Program-made: the position numbers and the translations under genes
Part shown: positions 55,371 to 63,267 of the stretch, one piece after another
How the letters are laid out: each line of letters starts with the position of its first letter
Numbering within the stretch: the stretch's first letter is position 1
Notes under the pieces: generated by a model
What the model saw: the letters and a program-made list of their open reading frames with translations, nothing else
What the model was told of the DNA's origin: nothing
Databases searched by the model: none
Source of the DNA: Paenibacillus cisolokensis
Lineage (GTDB): Bacteria; Bacillota; Bacilli; Paenibacillales; Paenibacillaceae
DNA: 64,000 bases
Assembly (NCBI RefSeq): GCF_018403665.1
Contig: NZ_BOVJ01000042.1
Location: forward strand, 1 to 64,000
Direction of reading: 5' to 3'

Positions 55371-56288
55371 ATGAAGCTGTCAAGCGGTTACCATTACATT
55401 CCGGTAAGCGATTTGTACCGCTCGGCGGAATGGTATGCCGTGCATTTGGGATTTCAAATCGTTTTCGAGGATCCTCTGTATCTGGAGCTGAGAAACGAAT
55501 CGGGGATCAGAATGATGCTCATTCCGAACGAAGACGGCATTCATTGTCATATGTCCTATGCGAACGGGCCGCAGGCCGTTCACGTTCACGGATTTATCGT
55601 TCCGGATCCGGAAGCGGCATACCGGCAATTGGAGGAACGGGGAATTCAAGTCGGAAGCATGTCCCGCTATCAAGGCCTGTCCTTCGGTTTTCATGATCCC
55701 GACGGGAACAGGATCGAGCTGTGGGGCGACTATCCGAAAGCGCTAACAGCGGGCGATCATGCAGGAGCGCGGAATCGGGAAGTGCGAATCCAGCGGCTGG
55801 AAACGCCGGATCAGGCGGAGGGCTGGAGAGCGGCATTCGCCAAGCACGGTTTGGTCAGAAGCGACGATTACTATGACGATTGCTTGCGGGAAAACCGGAA
55901 CGGTACGCGGATGACCCTATTGGCTATGGTCGATGGGGAGCTGGCGGGTTGCGCGCATGTCAAGTACATATCGGGCTATCCTTATTTTCGCGACCATGGC
56001 ATTCCGGAAATTAATGATTTGAATGTGTTCCCCGAATATCGGAGGAAAGGAATCGCGAATCAGCTGCTCGATCAGTTCGAAAGCCGAGTCTCCGCCACCC
56101 ACAAGCGAATCGGAATCGGTGTAGGACTGTACCGGGATTACGGTCAGGCCCAACGGATTTACTGCCGCAGGGGGTACATACCGGACGGAAACGGGGCGGC
56201 CTATCACGGCCAGGCGGTAGAACCGGGTTCGACTATCCGTGTCGACGATGATTTGGTATTGTATTTTACAAAAGAGTTGTCCCGATAG
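55371..56288 (+). CDS. VOC-domain / GNAT acetyltransferase fusion protein
   Basis: 305 residues in two domains. Residues 1-125 are a glyoxalase/bleomycin-resistance (VOC) fold (YIPVSDLYRSAEWYAVHLGF, GLSFGFHDPDGNRIELWGDY, with probable metal ligands His and Glu). Residues 140-305 are a GNAT fold, with LNVFPEYRRKGIANQLLDQF as the acetyl-CoA-binding motif A. GGAGG is 7 bases before the ATG at 55371; an ATG at 55326 would add 15 residues. The frame is continuous across the join, so this is a true fusion unless a base is wrong. It suggests recognition and acetylation of a small toxic or antibiotic-like molecule. Confidence 0.78.
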   Translation: MKLSSGYHYIPVSDLYRSAEWYAVHLGFQIVFEDPLYLELRNESGIRMMLIPNEDGIHCHMSYANGPQAVHVHGFIVPDPEAAYRQLEERGIQVGSMSRYQGLSFGFHDPDGNRIELWGDYPKALTAGDHAGARNREVRIQRLETPDQAEGWRAAFAKHGLVRSDDYYDDCLRENRNGTRMTLLAMVDGELAGCAHVKYISGYPYFRDHGIPEINDLNVFPEYRRKGIANQLLDQFESRVSATHKRIGIGVGLYRDYGQAQRIYCRRGYIPDGNGAAYHGQAVEPGSTIRVDDDLVLYFTKELSR

Positions 56289-56334
56289 CGGCGGAACGGG
56301 TACCAAGGCGATAAACTTGAATAAGGAGGGGACG

Positions 56335-56583
56335 ATGAACAATCCGCTATACGATCGTATCGGAGCCGGCTATGACACGCCCCGAAAGGCCGATCCGGAA
56401 ATATGCCGCAGATTATATAATCGTTCGCTTCAATGGCGAGCCCGGAAGAAGTCGAGCATGGCATCAAAAGGCTGGAATCGGACATCCGGGGACGGAACTT
56501 TTCGAACCAAAGCTTTAAAGTATGGAAGCGATCTTGGGGATTATATGTTTGTCATAGCGGAAAAGCCGGAGACAGCGGGATAA
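56335..56583 (+). pseudogene. Class I methyltransferase gene with its centre deleted
   Basis: The frame starts like a small SAM-dependent methyltransferase (MNNPLYDRIGAGYDTPRKAD, then PEICRRLYN), then passes directly to what resembles the C-terminal end of the same family. That end can be read as SPEEVEHGIKRLESDIRGRNF in one frame and KYGSDLGDYMFVIAEKPETA in the other. The 170 or so residues of the SAM-binding core are missing. AAGGAGGGG precedes the ATG. It is an internal deletion with an additional frame slip, so not functional as it stands. Confidence 0.65.
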
Positions 56584-56631
56584 TTGGACAGAACGGACCG
56601 AAATGGAAAGCCGATATCATAAAGGGGATGA

Positions 56632-57048
56632 ATGCCAATGTTAAACGCCGGACAGAAAATAACCCCGTTCCTGACGTTCGACGGTCAGGCCGAAGAAGCG
56701 ATGAATTTCTATGTTTCGTTGTTCGAGCAATCCGAGATTGTCAGCATAACCCGTTACGGTCCGGAGGGATTCGGGAAGGAAGGCAGCGTGATGCACGCGA
56801 CGTTTACGCTGAACGGCCAGGTTTTCATGTGCATCGACAGCAGCGTTAAGCATGAATGGACGTTTACGCCCGCGGTTTCCTTGTACGTTTCGTGTCAATC
56901 CGAGGAAGAGATCGACCGGCTGATCGACCGGCTGTCGCAAGGAGGCCAAGTCCTGATGCCGCTCGATTCGTATCCGTTCAGCGCCAAATTCGGTTGGGTG
57001 AACGACAGATACGGCGTATCCTGGCAATTGAGTCTCGCCCGGGACTGA
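56632..57048 (+). CDS. PhnB-like VOC family protein
   Basis: Intact 138-residue protein of the PhnB/3-demethylubiquinone-methyltransferase-like VOC group, with ITPFLTFDGQAEEAMNFYVS at the N terminus, SIVSITRYGPEG-type loop, VMHATFTLNGQVFMCIDS and the C-terminal FGWVNDRYGVSWQL. Such proteins form homodimers with a metal-binding pocket; many are uncharacterised or resistance-related. The ATG at 56632 follows AAAGGGGATG; the ATG at 56638 is an alternative. It lies between the methyltransferase remnant and the lysR promoter. Confidence 0.82.
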   Translation: MPMLNAGQKITPFLTFDGQAEEAMNFYVSLFEQSEIVSITRYGPEGFGKEGSVMHATFTLNGQVFMCIDSSVKHEWTFTPAVSLYVSCQSEEEIDRLIDRLSQGGQVLMPLDSYPFSAKFGWVNDRYGVSWQLSLARD

Positions 57049-57158
57049 ATCGAGCGAAACGCCCGGCCGGTACATTGTCCTGTCGGATGAGGGGAGACCT
57101 GGCGTTCTTGTGTGCGGCTTGGTGGCGTATATATGATGGTGAAGTTGAAGTCCGGCCA

Positions 57159-57187
57159 TTGACAGACCAACGGTGCAATGGTATGAT
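57159..57187 (+). promoter_or_regulatory. Strong sigma-A promoter upstream of lysR
   Basis: Perfect TTGACA (57159-57164), 17-base spacer and TATGAT (57182-57187). Transcription would begin near 57194, about 135 bases upstream of the lysR start, leaving a long leader that ends in a terminator. Confidence 0.8.
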
Positions 57188-57193
57188 TGCAAT

Positions 57194-57261
57194 CAAAAAA
57201 CACACTAAAACAATAAGAATTATATGATATATACCGATAAGCGAGTCTACCGGTCAACCGG
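57194..57261 (+). promoter_or_regulatory. Candidate structured leader (possible riboswitch/attenuator)
   Basis: Between promoter and terminator lie an A-rich start, an AT-rich ATATGATATATACCG segment, then GCGAGTCTACCGGTCAACCG. The repeated ACCGG can form CCGG-TCAA-CCGG or alternatively pair an upstream ACCG with CGGT, and could compete with the terminator stem. I find no S-box, T-box, M-box or purine-riboswitch core. Class unknown. Confidence 0.4.
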
Positions 57262-57303
57262 AGGCACGGAGGTGATTCAGTGATTTCACCCCGTGCCTTT
57301 TTT
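57262..57303 (+). terminator. Intrinsic terminator in the lysR leader (attenuator)
   Basis: AGGCACGG (57262-57269), bulged A, GGTGA, loop TTCAGTGATT, TCACC, CCGTGCCT, then six T: a 13-bp stem. It is placed between a strong promoter and the lysR start codon, so it must be conditionally bypassed for lysR expression from that promoter. Confidence 0.85.
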
Positions 57304-57328
57304 GATTTTACGAGCTGGAGGTATCTCT

Positions 57329-58294
57329 ATGGATTTGCGATTATTAAAAACGTTCCAAACGATCGTCAAGCGGCGGAGCTTCCAAAAGGCGGCGGAAGAG
57401 CTTCAATATGTGCAATCGACCGTGACGATGCAGATCAAAAAGCTGGAATCCGATCTGGGCGTCCAACTGCTCGAACGGAGCAAAAAGGTCCGTTTGACGG
57501 AAGCGGGCCGGCTGTTCTACGAGCAGGCGGAGCTGCTGTTGAAAAACTATGAATATCTTCAAAATCTGATGAAGGAATGGGAGCAGGGAGAAGCGGGCAT
57601 GATCCGGCTTGGCGCGATGGAACCGGCCGCCAGTTGGCGGCTTCCCGCCCTATTGGCCTCCTTCCGGGAACGGCACCCGAACGTGCAGCTCCGGATGCAA
57701 ATCGCCAATACTTATGTGCTGCACCGGATGCTGGAGGATGACATCATCGATTTGGCCATTTGCACGACGCCCGATTCCGGCGAAGGCATGCTGTTTGAGC
57801 CGCTGTTTACGGAGAAGCTGGGGCTGCTTGTTCCTGCCGGAAGCGAATTGTCGGCCAAGCCCGAGATCGTGCTGCAAGATTTGGAGAACCAGCCTTTGCT
57901 ACTGACGACGACCGCATGTCCTTTTCGCCGCGAATTGGAGCGATTGCTCGCAGAGAAAGGGGTGACGCCCAAATGGGGGCCGGAGGTCGGCACCTTGTCC
58001 GCCCTTCCGTTCTATGTGAAGCAGGGCTTCGGCGGCGCGTTCGTCCCGTGCATTACCGTTGCCCCTCCGCCGGAAGGAACCGTGCTCAAGCCGATTGCGG
58101 ACTGGAATGTCGGACTCGTCACCGGACTGCTGCGCAAGTCGGGCAATACGACGCTTGGATTGGCTGGCGACCGGCTCCTTGCCGCGTTGCGGGAATCGTT
58201 GACGAATTCGGCTCTCGGCAGCGCGTCGATTCAAAAAATTGAACATTTTCATGATTTATTTCCATTTTACACCCCGGGCTATTGGCCCCTATAA
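57329..58294 (+). CDS. LysR-family transcriptional regulator of the organosulfur cluster
   Basis: Intact 321-residue activator. The N-terminal winged helix reads MDLRLLKTFQTIVKRRSFQK then AAEELQYVQSTVTMQIKKLE. The effector domain begins about residue 90 (IRLGAMEPAASWRLPALLAS), as in CysB/CynR-type regulators. The ATG at 57329 follows TGGAGG. The first gene of the CoA-transferase operon starts 65 bases downstream in the same direction, with a promoter inside the lysR end at 58266. Expression of lysR itself passes an attenuator. The inducer is unknown; a sulfur compound is likely from context. Confidence 0.85.
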   Translation: MDLRLLKTFQTIVKRRSFQKAAEELQYVQSTVTMQIKKLESDLGVQLLERSKKVRLTEAGRLFYEQAELLLKNYEYLQNLMKEWEQGEAGMIRLGAMEPAASWRLPALLASFRERHPNVQLRMQIANTYVLHRMLEDDIIDLAICTTPDSGEGMLFEPLFTEKLGLLVPAGSELSAKPEIVLQDLENQPLLLTTTACPFRRELERLLAEKGVTPKWGPEVGTLSALPFYVKQGFGGAFVPCITVAPPPEGTVLKPIADWNVGLVTGLLRKSGNTTLGLAGDRLLAALRESLTNSALGSASIQKIEHFHDLFPFYTPGYWPL

Positions 58295-58295
58295 T
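58266..58295 (+). promoter_or_regulatory. Probable promoter of the CoA-transferase/monooxygenase operon
   Basis: TTTACA (58266-58271) and a perfect TATAAT (58290-58295), 18-base spacer, overlapping the lysR stop. It would drive the operon starting at 58359. Confidence 0.6.
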
Positions 58296-58358
58296 GTTAA
58301 TAAATCCGATGTGACAACATGGGGATTGACAGAAGAGAGGCGGTGAACGTTCAACATC

Positions 58359-59222
58359 ATGTGCGCTGCTGAATGCCTTGCTCTGCCCGAAGCGGTGTCT
58401 TTGGTGCGCAGCGGGGATACCGTCGCCATTGGCGGAAGCCTGGAGATGTCGCCGATGGCGTCGATCCGGGAACTGATTCGCAGCGGCGTCAGGGATTTGC
58501 ATCTCGTATGCAGCGGGTCCGCGGCGATAGGCGCCGATCTGCTGATCGGTGCCGGATGCGTCCGTTCGATCGAATTGTCCCATATGATGCTCGGCGAGTT
58601 CGGATTCGCCCCCCATTTCAGACGCTCGGCGGAGAAGGGAGAGGTTCGGGTTCTGGAGCATACCTGTCCGGCCATGGCATCCGCGCTTCAGGCGGGCGCG
58701 ATGGGCATCCCGTTCATTCCCGTGCACGGGCTGCTCGGAACGGATCTGTTGACGGTCAGGGAAGACTTCCGTCTCATCGATCATCCGTACCGGCCGAACG
58801 ATCGGATCGCGGTTGTGCCGGCGATTCGGCCCGACGTCTGCCTGCTGCACGGCTATCAGGCGGACCGGGACGGCAACGTCGTCGTCAGCCGGCTGCAGAA
58901 TGCGCGGGTACTCGCCCAGGCTTCCCGAAGATGCGTCGTGACGGTGGAGGAAATCGTCGAATCCGGACAACTCGATCTCCGGAGGGGAACATGGCTTTCC
59001 GCCCGATATATCTCCGCCATCGCTGAAGTGCCGTACGGCGCTCATCCGACGGGCTGTCCCGGGTATTACGAAGAGGATCGCGAGCATATCGGCCGGTATG
59101 TGAAATCGGCCGTTCAACCGAAAGATTTCACAGAATATTTGGACAATTATATTTTCGCCTGTGCCGGGCATGCCGAATATGCGGCGGTTCATGCGAAGAA
59201 AGACGGGGGGTATGCCGTATGA
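58359..59222 (+). CDS. CoA-transferase subunit A (family I, glutaconate-type)
   Basis: Intact 287-residue protein with the family I CoA-transferase alpha fold: ALPEAVSLVRSGDTVAIGGS at the start, HLVCSGSAAIGADLLIGAGC and the HPYRPNDRIAVVPAIRPDVC and QADRDGNVV strands, typical of glutaconate/3-oxoacid alpha subunits. It would pair with the beta-like subunit, whose ATG at 59219 overlaps its stop (ATGA). The complex moves CoA from a donor thioester to a carboxylate. The substrate is unknown; the neighbours suggest a sulfur-containing carboxylic acid. The Shine-Dalgarno is weak (GAGAGGCGG, about 15 bases upstream). Confidence 0.82.
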   Translation: MCAAECLALPEAVSLVRSGDTVAIGGSLEMSPMASIRELIRSGVRDLHLVCSGSAAIGADLLIGAGCVRSIELSHMMLGEFGFAPHFRRSAEKGEVRVLEHTCPAMASALQAGAMGIPFIPVHGLLGTDLLTVREDFRLIDHPYRPNDRIAVVPAIRPDVCLLHGYQADRDGNVVVSRLQNARVLAQASRRCVVTVEEIVESGQLDLRRGTWLSARYISAIAEVPYGAHPTGCPGYYEEDREHIGRYVKSAVQPKDFTEYLDNYIFACAGHAEYAAVHAKKDGGYAV

Positions 59223-59943
59223 ATTGGACGCCCGCCGAGCTATTGATTTGCACGTTGTCCCGCCGGTTGCGCGACAGGGAGACGGTCGTCGTCGGCAACT
59301 TTTCGCCGGTCCCTGCGGCCGCGGCTCTTCTGGCGCAAGCAAGCCATGCGCCGCGGGCCGAAATCTGCATCCTGGGCGACGAGCGGAACTGGCCGTACGA
59401 AGAGGCCCAGCAATTGTACGATGCGGTGCAGCGCGGGGAGGCGGACGTCTTCTTCCTGAGCGGTGCCCAGATCGATGCGTACGGCAATGTCAATTTGCAT
59501 GCGATCGGCCGCTACGAATCGCCGGAGGTCCGGCTTCACGGCGCGCCGGCGCCGCGTTGTTTTATTACCGGTGCAAACGGATACTCCTGTTCAAAACCGA
59601 TCATCGGCCGAGGGGGTTTCCGGAACGGGTCGACTTTATTAGCGCCCATGCCGGTCCGGAATACCGGCAGGACGGACTGGGGCAGTTGGACGGCGTATAT
59701 ACGCCGCTTGCGGTCATGAGACGTTCGCCGCATACGGGCCGGCTGCGGCTTGCCGCCGCGGCACCGGATACGACCGTGCAGGACATTCGGCAAAGAACCG
59801 GATTCGAGCTGGAGTCGGAACCGGAACCGGAACGGATCGAGCCGCCTTCCCGCGAAGAACTGCAGTTGCTCCGGGGCTTGGTGAAAGACAAGATGACGGG
59901 GATTTACCCGAGATTTGCAAAGGAGGAGCTGGGTAATGGTTGA
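59219..59943 (+). CDS. CoA-transferase subunit B (family I), one frameshift
   Basis: Restored to 241 residues by adding one G near 59546 (giving HGAAGAALFYYRCKRILLFK and then TDHRPRGFPERVDFISAHAG). It opens MNWTPAELLICTLSRRLRDR, like glutaconate CoA-transferase beta subunits. The DVFFLSGAQIDAYGNVNLHA segment contains the family's usual GAxQxDxxGN turn. The usual catalytic Glu of beta subunits (in an SENG-like motif) is not obvious, so activity is not proven. It overlaps subunit A by four bases and the monooxygenase by eight, so all three are coupled. Confidence 0.78.
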
Positions 59944-61062
59944 GTTTATTACGATGGCGCCCACATCGGGCGACGGACAATATGTCGGCAATTCGCAAGG
60001 AGGGACGGTGTCCCGGCTGCAGGGCTGGAGCGAGACGACGGAACGCGAACCGTCGCTAGCGTATATCTCCCGCATTGCCGAGGCGGCGGAGAAAGGAGGC
60101 TTCGGGACGCTGCTGCTGCCGACCGGGAGCAGCTGCCTCGACTCGCTGGCGATTGCGTCGGCGTTGATCCCGAAGACGGAACGGTTGAATTTCCTGTTTG
60201 CGGTCAGACCGGGGTTTACGGCGCCGGCCGTGTTCGCCCGGCAATTTGCCACCTTCGATTACTTGTCCGGCGGACGGGCGCGGGTCAATATTGTGACCGG
60301 CGGCATCCCGTCGGAATTGGCCGCAGACGGTGATTTCCTGGAGCACGACGCCCGCTATCGGCGGACGGAGGAATTCATTACGCTGCTGAAACGGCTGTTC
60401 TCGGAGCAGAACGTCAATCATAAAGGCGAATTTTATCAATTGGAAAATGCCACCCTTTTCCCGAAACTGGTGCAGCAAAGTCCGCAAATTTATTTCGGCG
60501 GCGCTTCGCGGGCAGGAGTCGTGACCGCAGCGTCGGTCGCGGATGTCTACATGATGTGGGGGGAAACGCTCGACAACACCCGGGAACGGCTGGAGGAGGT
60601 CAAGCGGGAAGCGTCGTTGCGCGGCCGGACTTTGAGCTACAGCTTGTCGTTCCAGGTCGTGCTCGGCGATACGGAAGAGCAGGCCTGGAACAATGCGAAG
60701 AAACTGATCAGCCGGATCGATCCGGCCGTCCTGGAGAAAAGCGGCAGTCGTTTACAAAAGGGGACTCCGTCGGCGTGAAGCGGCTGCATCAATTGATGCT
60801 CGAATCGAAGGACCGCGATTTCCGCATCGGCCCTAATCTGTGGGCAGGTCTGACGCAGGTGCTGAACGGCAATTCCATCGCCCTTGTCGGCACTCCCGAT
60901 CAGCTGGCGGACCGGCTTATCGAATATATCCGCCTCGGCTTCGACAAAGTGCTTCTTCGCGGCTTCCCTCATCTGGAGACGATCGAAGCGATCGGCCGCG
61001 ACATTATTCCGCGGGTACGCGCCCGGCTGGCGCAGCAGTCGAAAACCGCCGTAGGGGAGTGA
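59936..61062 (+). CDS. SsuD-like FMNH2-dependent sulfonate monooxygenase (LLM class), one frameshift
   Basis: Restored to 375 residues, the length of SsuD, by adding one G at about 60762 (QKGDSVGVKRLHQLM). Bacterial luciferase-like barrel: the N terminus MVEFITMAPTSGDGQYVG, IAEAAEKGGFGTLLLPTGSS, TERLNFLFAVRPGF, GGRARVNIVTGG and IYFGGASRAGV. The C-terminal NSIALVGTPDQLADRLIEYI helix is also typical. SsuD releases sulfite from alkanesulfonates using FMNH2 and O2; the substrate here may differ. No flavin reductase gene is in view. AAGGAGGAG precedes the ATG. Confidence 0.85.
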
Positions 61063-61068
61063 GGAACG

Positions 61069-61716
61069 ATGACGATTCGTTACGGCTTGGCCGCATTCGA
61101 GAACGATCTTCGCGCCATTTTGGGCCGGGCGTCCGACTTCCGGCAAATTATCGAGGAAGCGCGCCCGTTTTTCCGGCAGCTGCTGGATGATGACGAGCTC
61201 GTTCCGGAAGCGTACCGGCAGCCGCTGCCGGATAAATATGCGCAATATTTGCTGTACAAGCCGGAGGACAACGCCTTCTCGGTTGTCGCCTTCGTGTGGG
61301 GGCCGGGCCAGACCGCGCCGGTTCACGACCATTTGACATGGGGGCTGGTCGGCGTCTGGCGGGGCGGGATCGAGGAGAAACGATACCACCGGACCCGGAT
61401 CGAAGACGGGCGGCAGGAGGCGTATAAGCTGCAGGAAGTCCAGACAGTGCGGGCTTCGCAAGGCGATATCTCCTACGTCTATCCGCCTGACCGCGATATT
61501 CACGGCGTGTCCAATCCGTTTGACGATACGGCCATCACCGTTCATGTTTACGGAACGGATATCGGACAGCAGCAGCGGTTTATCTACGACACCGATTCGG
61601 CGGACGCGCGTCCGGTTGTCACTCGGCATGCCAATGCGCAGCCGATTTACGCGGCGGGGGCGTTGCCGGACAGGGACGTTCCGGCCGGCCGGTCCGGTCT
61701 GCGGAAGGAGGGGTGA
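61069..61716 (+). CDS. Cysteine dioxygenase family (cupin thiol dioxygenase)
   Basis: Intact 215-residue cupin with the iron ligands of thiol dioxygenases: His86 and His88 in PVHDHLTWGLVGVWRGG and His145 in DIHGVSNP. The family inserts O2 into thiols to give sulfinic acids (cysteine, 3-mercaptopropionate and related substrates). The usual cysteine-binding Arg and cross-linked Cys/Tyr pair cannot be confirmed here, so a non-cysteine thiol is possible. It starts six bases after the monooxygenase and is in the same operon. Confidence 0.82.
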   Translation: MTIRYGLAAFENDLRAILGRASDFRQIIEEARPFFRQLLDDDELVPEAYRQPLPDKYAQYLLYKPEDNAFSVVAFVWGPGQTAPVHDHLTWGLVGVWRGGIEEKRYHRTRIEDGRQEAYKLQEVQTVRASQGDISYVYPPDRDIHGVSNPFDDTAITVHVYGTDIGQQQRFIYDTDSADARPVVTRHANAQPIYAAGALPDRDVPAGRSGLRKEG

Positions 61717-61723
61717 CGACAAG

Positions 61724-62938
61724 GTGAGCAAGTTCGGCAAACCCGTTAGACCCGGCGGCGGCCCGCTTTCCGGTCTGCGCGTCATCGAGTTCGGCCAGAT
61801 CGCAGCGGGGCCGTTCACCGGCATGCTGCTGGCCGATCTGGGCGCGGATGTCGTCAAAGTGGAGAAACCGGACGGCGGGGACGGCATGCGGGATTGGCCT
61901 CCGTTTTTCACCAATAACGAAGGCGATGCGTACAGCGCCAACTTCGCGTCGCTGAACCGCAACAAAAGAAGCGTGACGATCGACTTCAAGTCCGAGGCCG
62001 GGCGGCAGCGGCTGCGTCAGCTGTGCGATCGGGCGGACATTGTCATCGAAAATTTCCGTCCCGGCGTGCTGGGCAAGTACGGCTTCGGTTACGAAGCGCT
62101 GGCGGAGACGAACCCGCGGCTTGTCTACTGTTCCATTTCCGGCTACGGACAGCAGGGACCGTATGCGAAGCGGGGCGCTTTCGACGTGACGATTCAGGCG
62201 ATCAGCGGGCTTATGAGCGTGACGGGCGAGGAAGACGGCATTCCCGTCAAGTGCGGCGTTCCGGTGGCGGACTTTGCCGCCGGGTTATACGCGGCTTACA
62301 GCATTGCCGCCGCCGTCTTCCAGGCGAGGGAGACCGGGAAAGGCGCCTATATCGATTGTTCGATGCTCGGCAGCGTTCTCGGCATTTCCGCCTTGCAGAC
62401 GAGCGAATATTACGGCAACGGGACGCCGCCGAGGAAACTCGGCACCGCTCACCCGCGCAACGCGCCGTACCAGGGGTTCAACGGCAGCGACAAGCCGTTC
62501 GTCATCGCCGCCGGCAACGACAAACTGTGGCGGAGCGTCTGCGAGGCGGTCGGCATGCCGGAGCTGGCGGACGATCCGCGATTTGCGAGCCAGACGCTCC
62601 GCGCGAAGCGGCAGAAGGAGCTTGCCGCCATCTTGCAGGAGCGGTTTGCGCGCAAGCCGGCCGCGGAATGGCTGGCGGAATTCGAGCGTCGCGGCGTGCC
62701 GTGCGCTCCCATCAATACGTATGAGGACATTTTGCACGATCCTGCGGTCCAGGAGATGGGGCTGATCGAGCCGCTGCTTCTCCCCAACGGGGTGACGACC
62801 AGCACCGTCAAGTTTCCGGTCCACATATCGGGGACGGAGACGGCCGTATACCGTCAGCCGCCCCGGCATGGCGAGCATGACGACGAAGTGTTCGCGGAAT
62901 GGCTGGCGCCCGCCGTCCATTCAACCATAAACAGTTAA
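61724..62938 (+). CDS. CaiB/BaiF family (type III) CoA-transferase
   Basis: Intact 404-residue enzyme of the formyl-CoA/carnitine CoA-transferase family: LSGLRVIEFGQIAAGPFTGM at the N terminus, LLADLGADVVKVEKPDGGDG (CoA-binding), the catalytic Asp region RGAFDVTIQAISGLMSVTG, and GRKL-type AHPRNAPYQGF. The GTG at 61724 is preceded by GGAAGGAGGGG. It can transfer CoA to or from carboxylates by a different fold from the upstream pair, so the operon encodes two unrelated CoA-transferases. This points to a pathway whose intermediates are CoA thioesters. Confidence 0.88.
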   Translation: MSKFGKPVRPGGGPLSGLRVIEFGQIAAGPFTGMLLADLGADVVKVEKPDGGDGMRDWPPFFTNNEGDAYSANFASLNRNKRSVTIDFKSEAGRQRLRQLCDRADIVIENFRPGVLGKYGFGYEALAETNPRLVYCSISGYGQQGPYAKRGAFDVTIQAISGLMSVTGEEDGIPVKCGVPVADFAAGLYAAYSIAAAVFQARETGKGAYIDCSMLGSVLGISALQTSEYYGNGTPPRKLGTAHPRNAPYQGFNGSDKPFVIAAGNDKLWRSVCEAVGMPELADDPRFASQTLRAKRQKELAAILQERFARKPAAEWLAEFERRGVPCAPINTYEDILHDPAVQEMGLIEPLLLPNGVTTSTVKFPVHISGTETAVYRQPPRHGEHDDEVFAEWLAPAVHSTINS

Positions 62939-62959
62939 TTTGACAAGGAGGAATGAAAC

Positions 62960-63241
62960 ATGGCTGAAGTTAACGTGATTTTGTGGAGCAGGGAAGGATG
63001 TCAGGCTTGCCAGCAGACGAAGGCCTATTTAAAGGAAAAAGGATACGCGTATTCCAATATCGACGTAGAAGGAAAAGACTTTTTGCGGGATGTGCTGGAA
63101 TTGAAATACGGCATTCGCCACGTTCCCGTCATCGAGATCGGACGGGACGGGGTGTACGAGGCGGTATTGGACGGCGATCCTAACCGGATCGAAGCTTTGC
63201 TGGCCGGGTATCGAACGGAAGGGAAGCCGGCAGGCGTTTAA
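62960..63241 (+). CDS. Glutaredoxin-like (NrdH/thioredoxin-fold) redox protein
   Basis: Intact 93-residue thioredoxin-fold protein with the redox pair Cys14 and Cys17 in SREGCQACQQ and the cis-Pro motif RHVPVIEI near residue 57. AAGGAGG precedes the ATG. It is small like NrdH and glutaredoxins. In this operon it may reduce the thiol dioxygenase or monooxygenase partner, or handle persulfides. The LYL-KEKGYAYS helix/strand is typical for the fold. Confidence 0.82.
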   Translation: MAEVNVILWSREGCQACQQTKAYLKEKGYAYSNIDVEGKDFLRDVLELKYGIRHVPVIEIGRDGVYEAVLDGDPNRIEALLAGYRTEGKPAGV

Positions 63242-63267
63242 CGAAAGACGATGGGGGAGACATTCAG

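Noticed and set aside
57194-57303. S-box (SAM) or T-box riboswitch before lysR
   Set aside because: The conserved cores (the SAM-I GAGGGA/GAA junction motifs and the T-box TGG bulge) are absent; only the terminator is certain.
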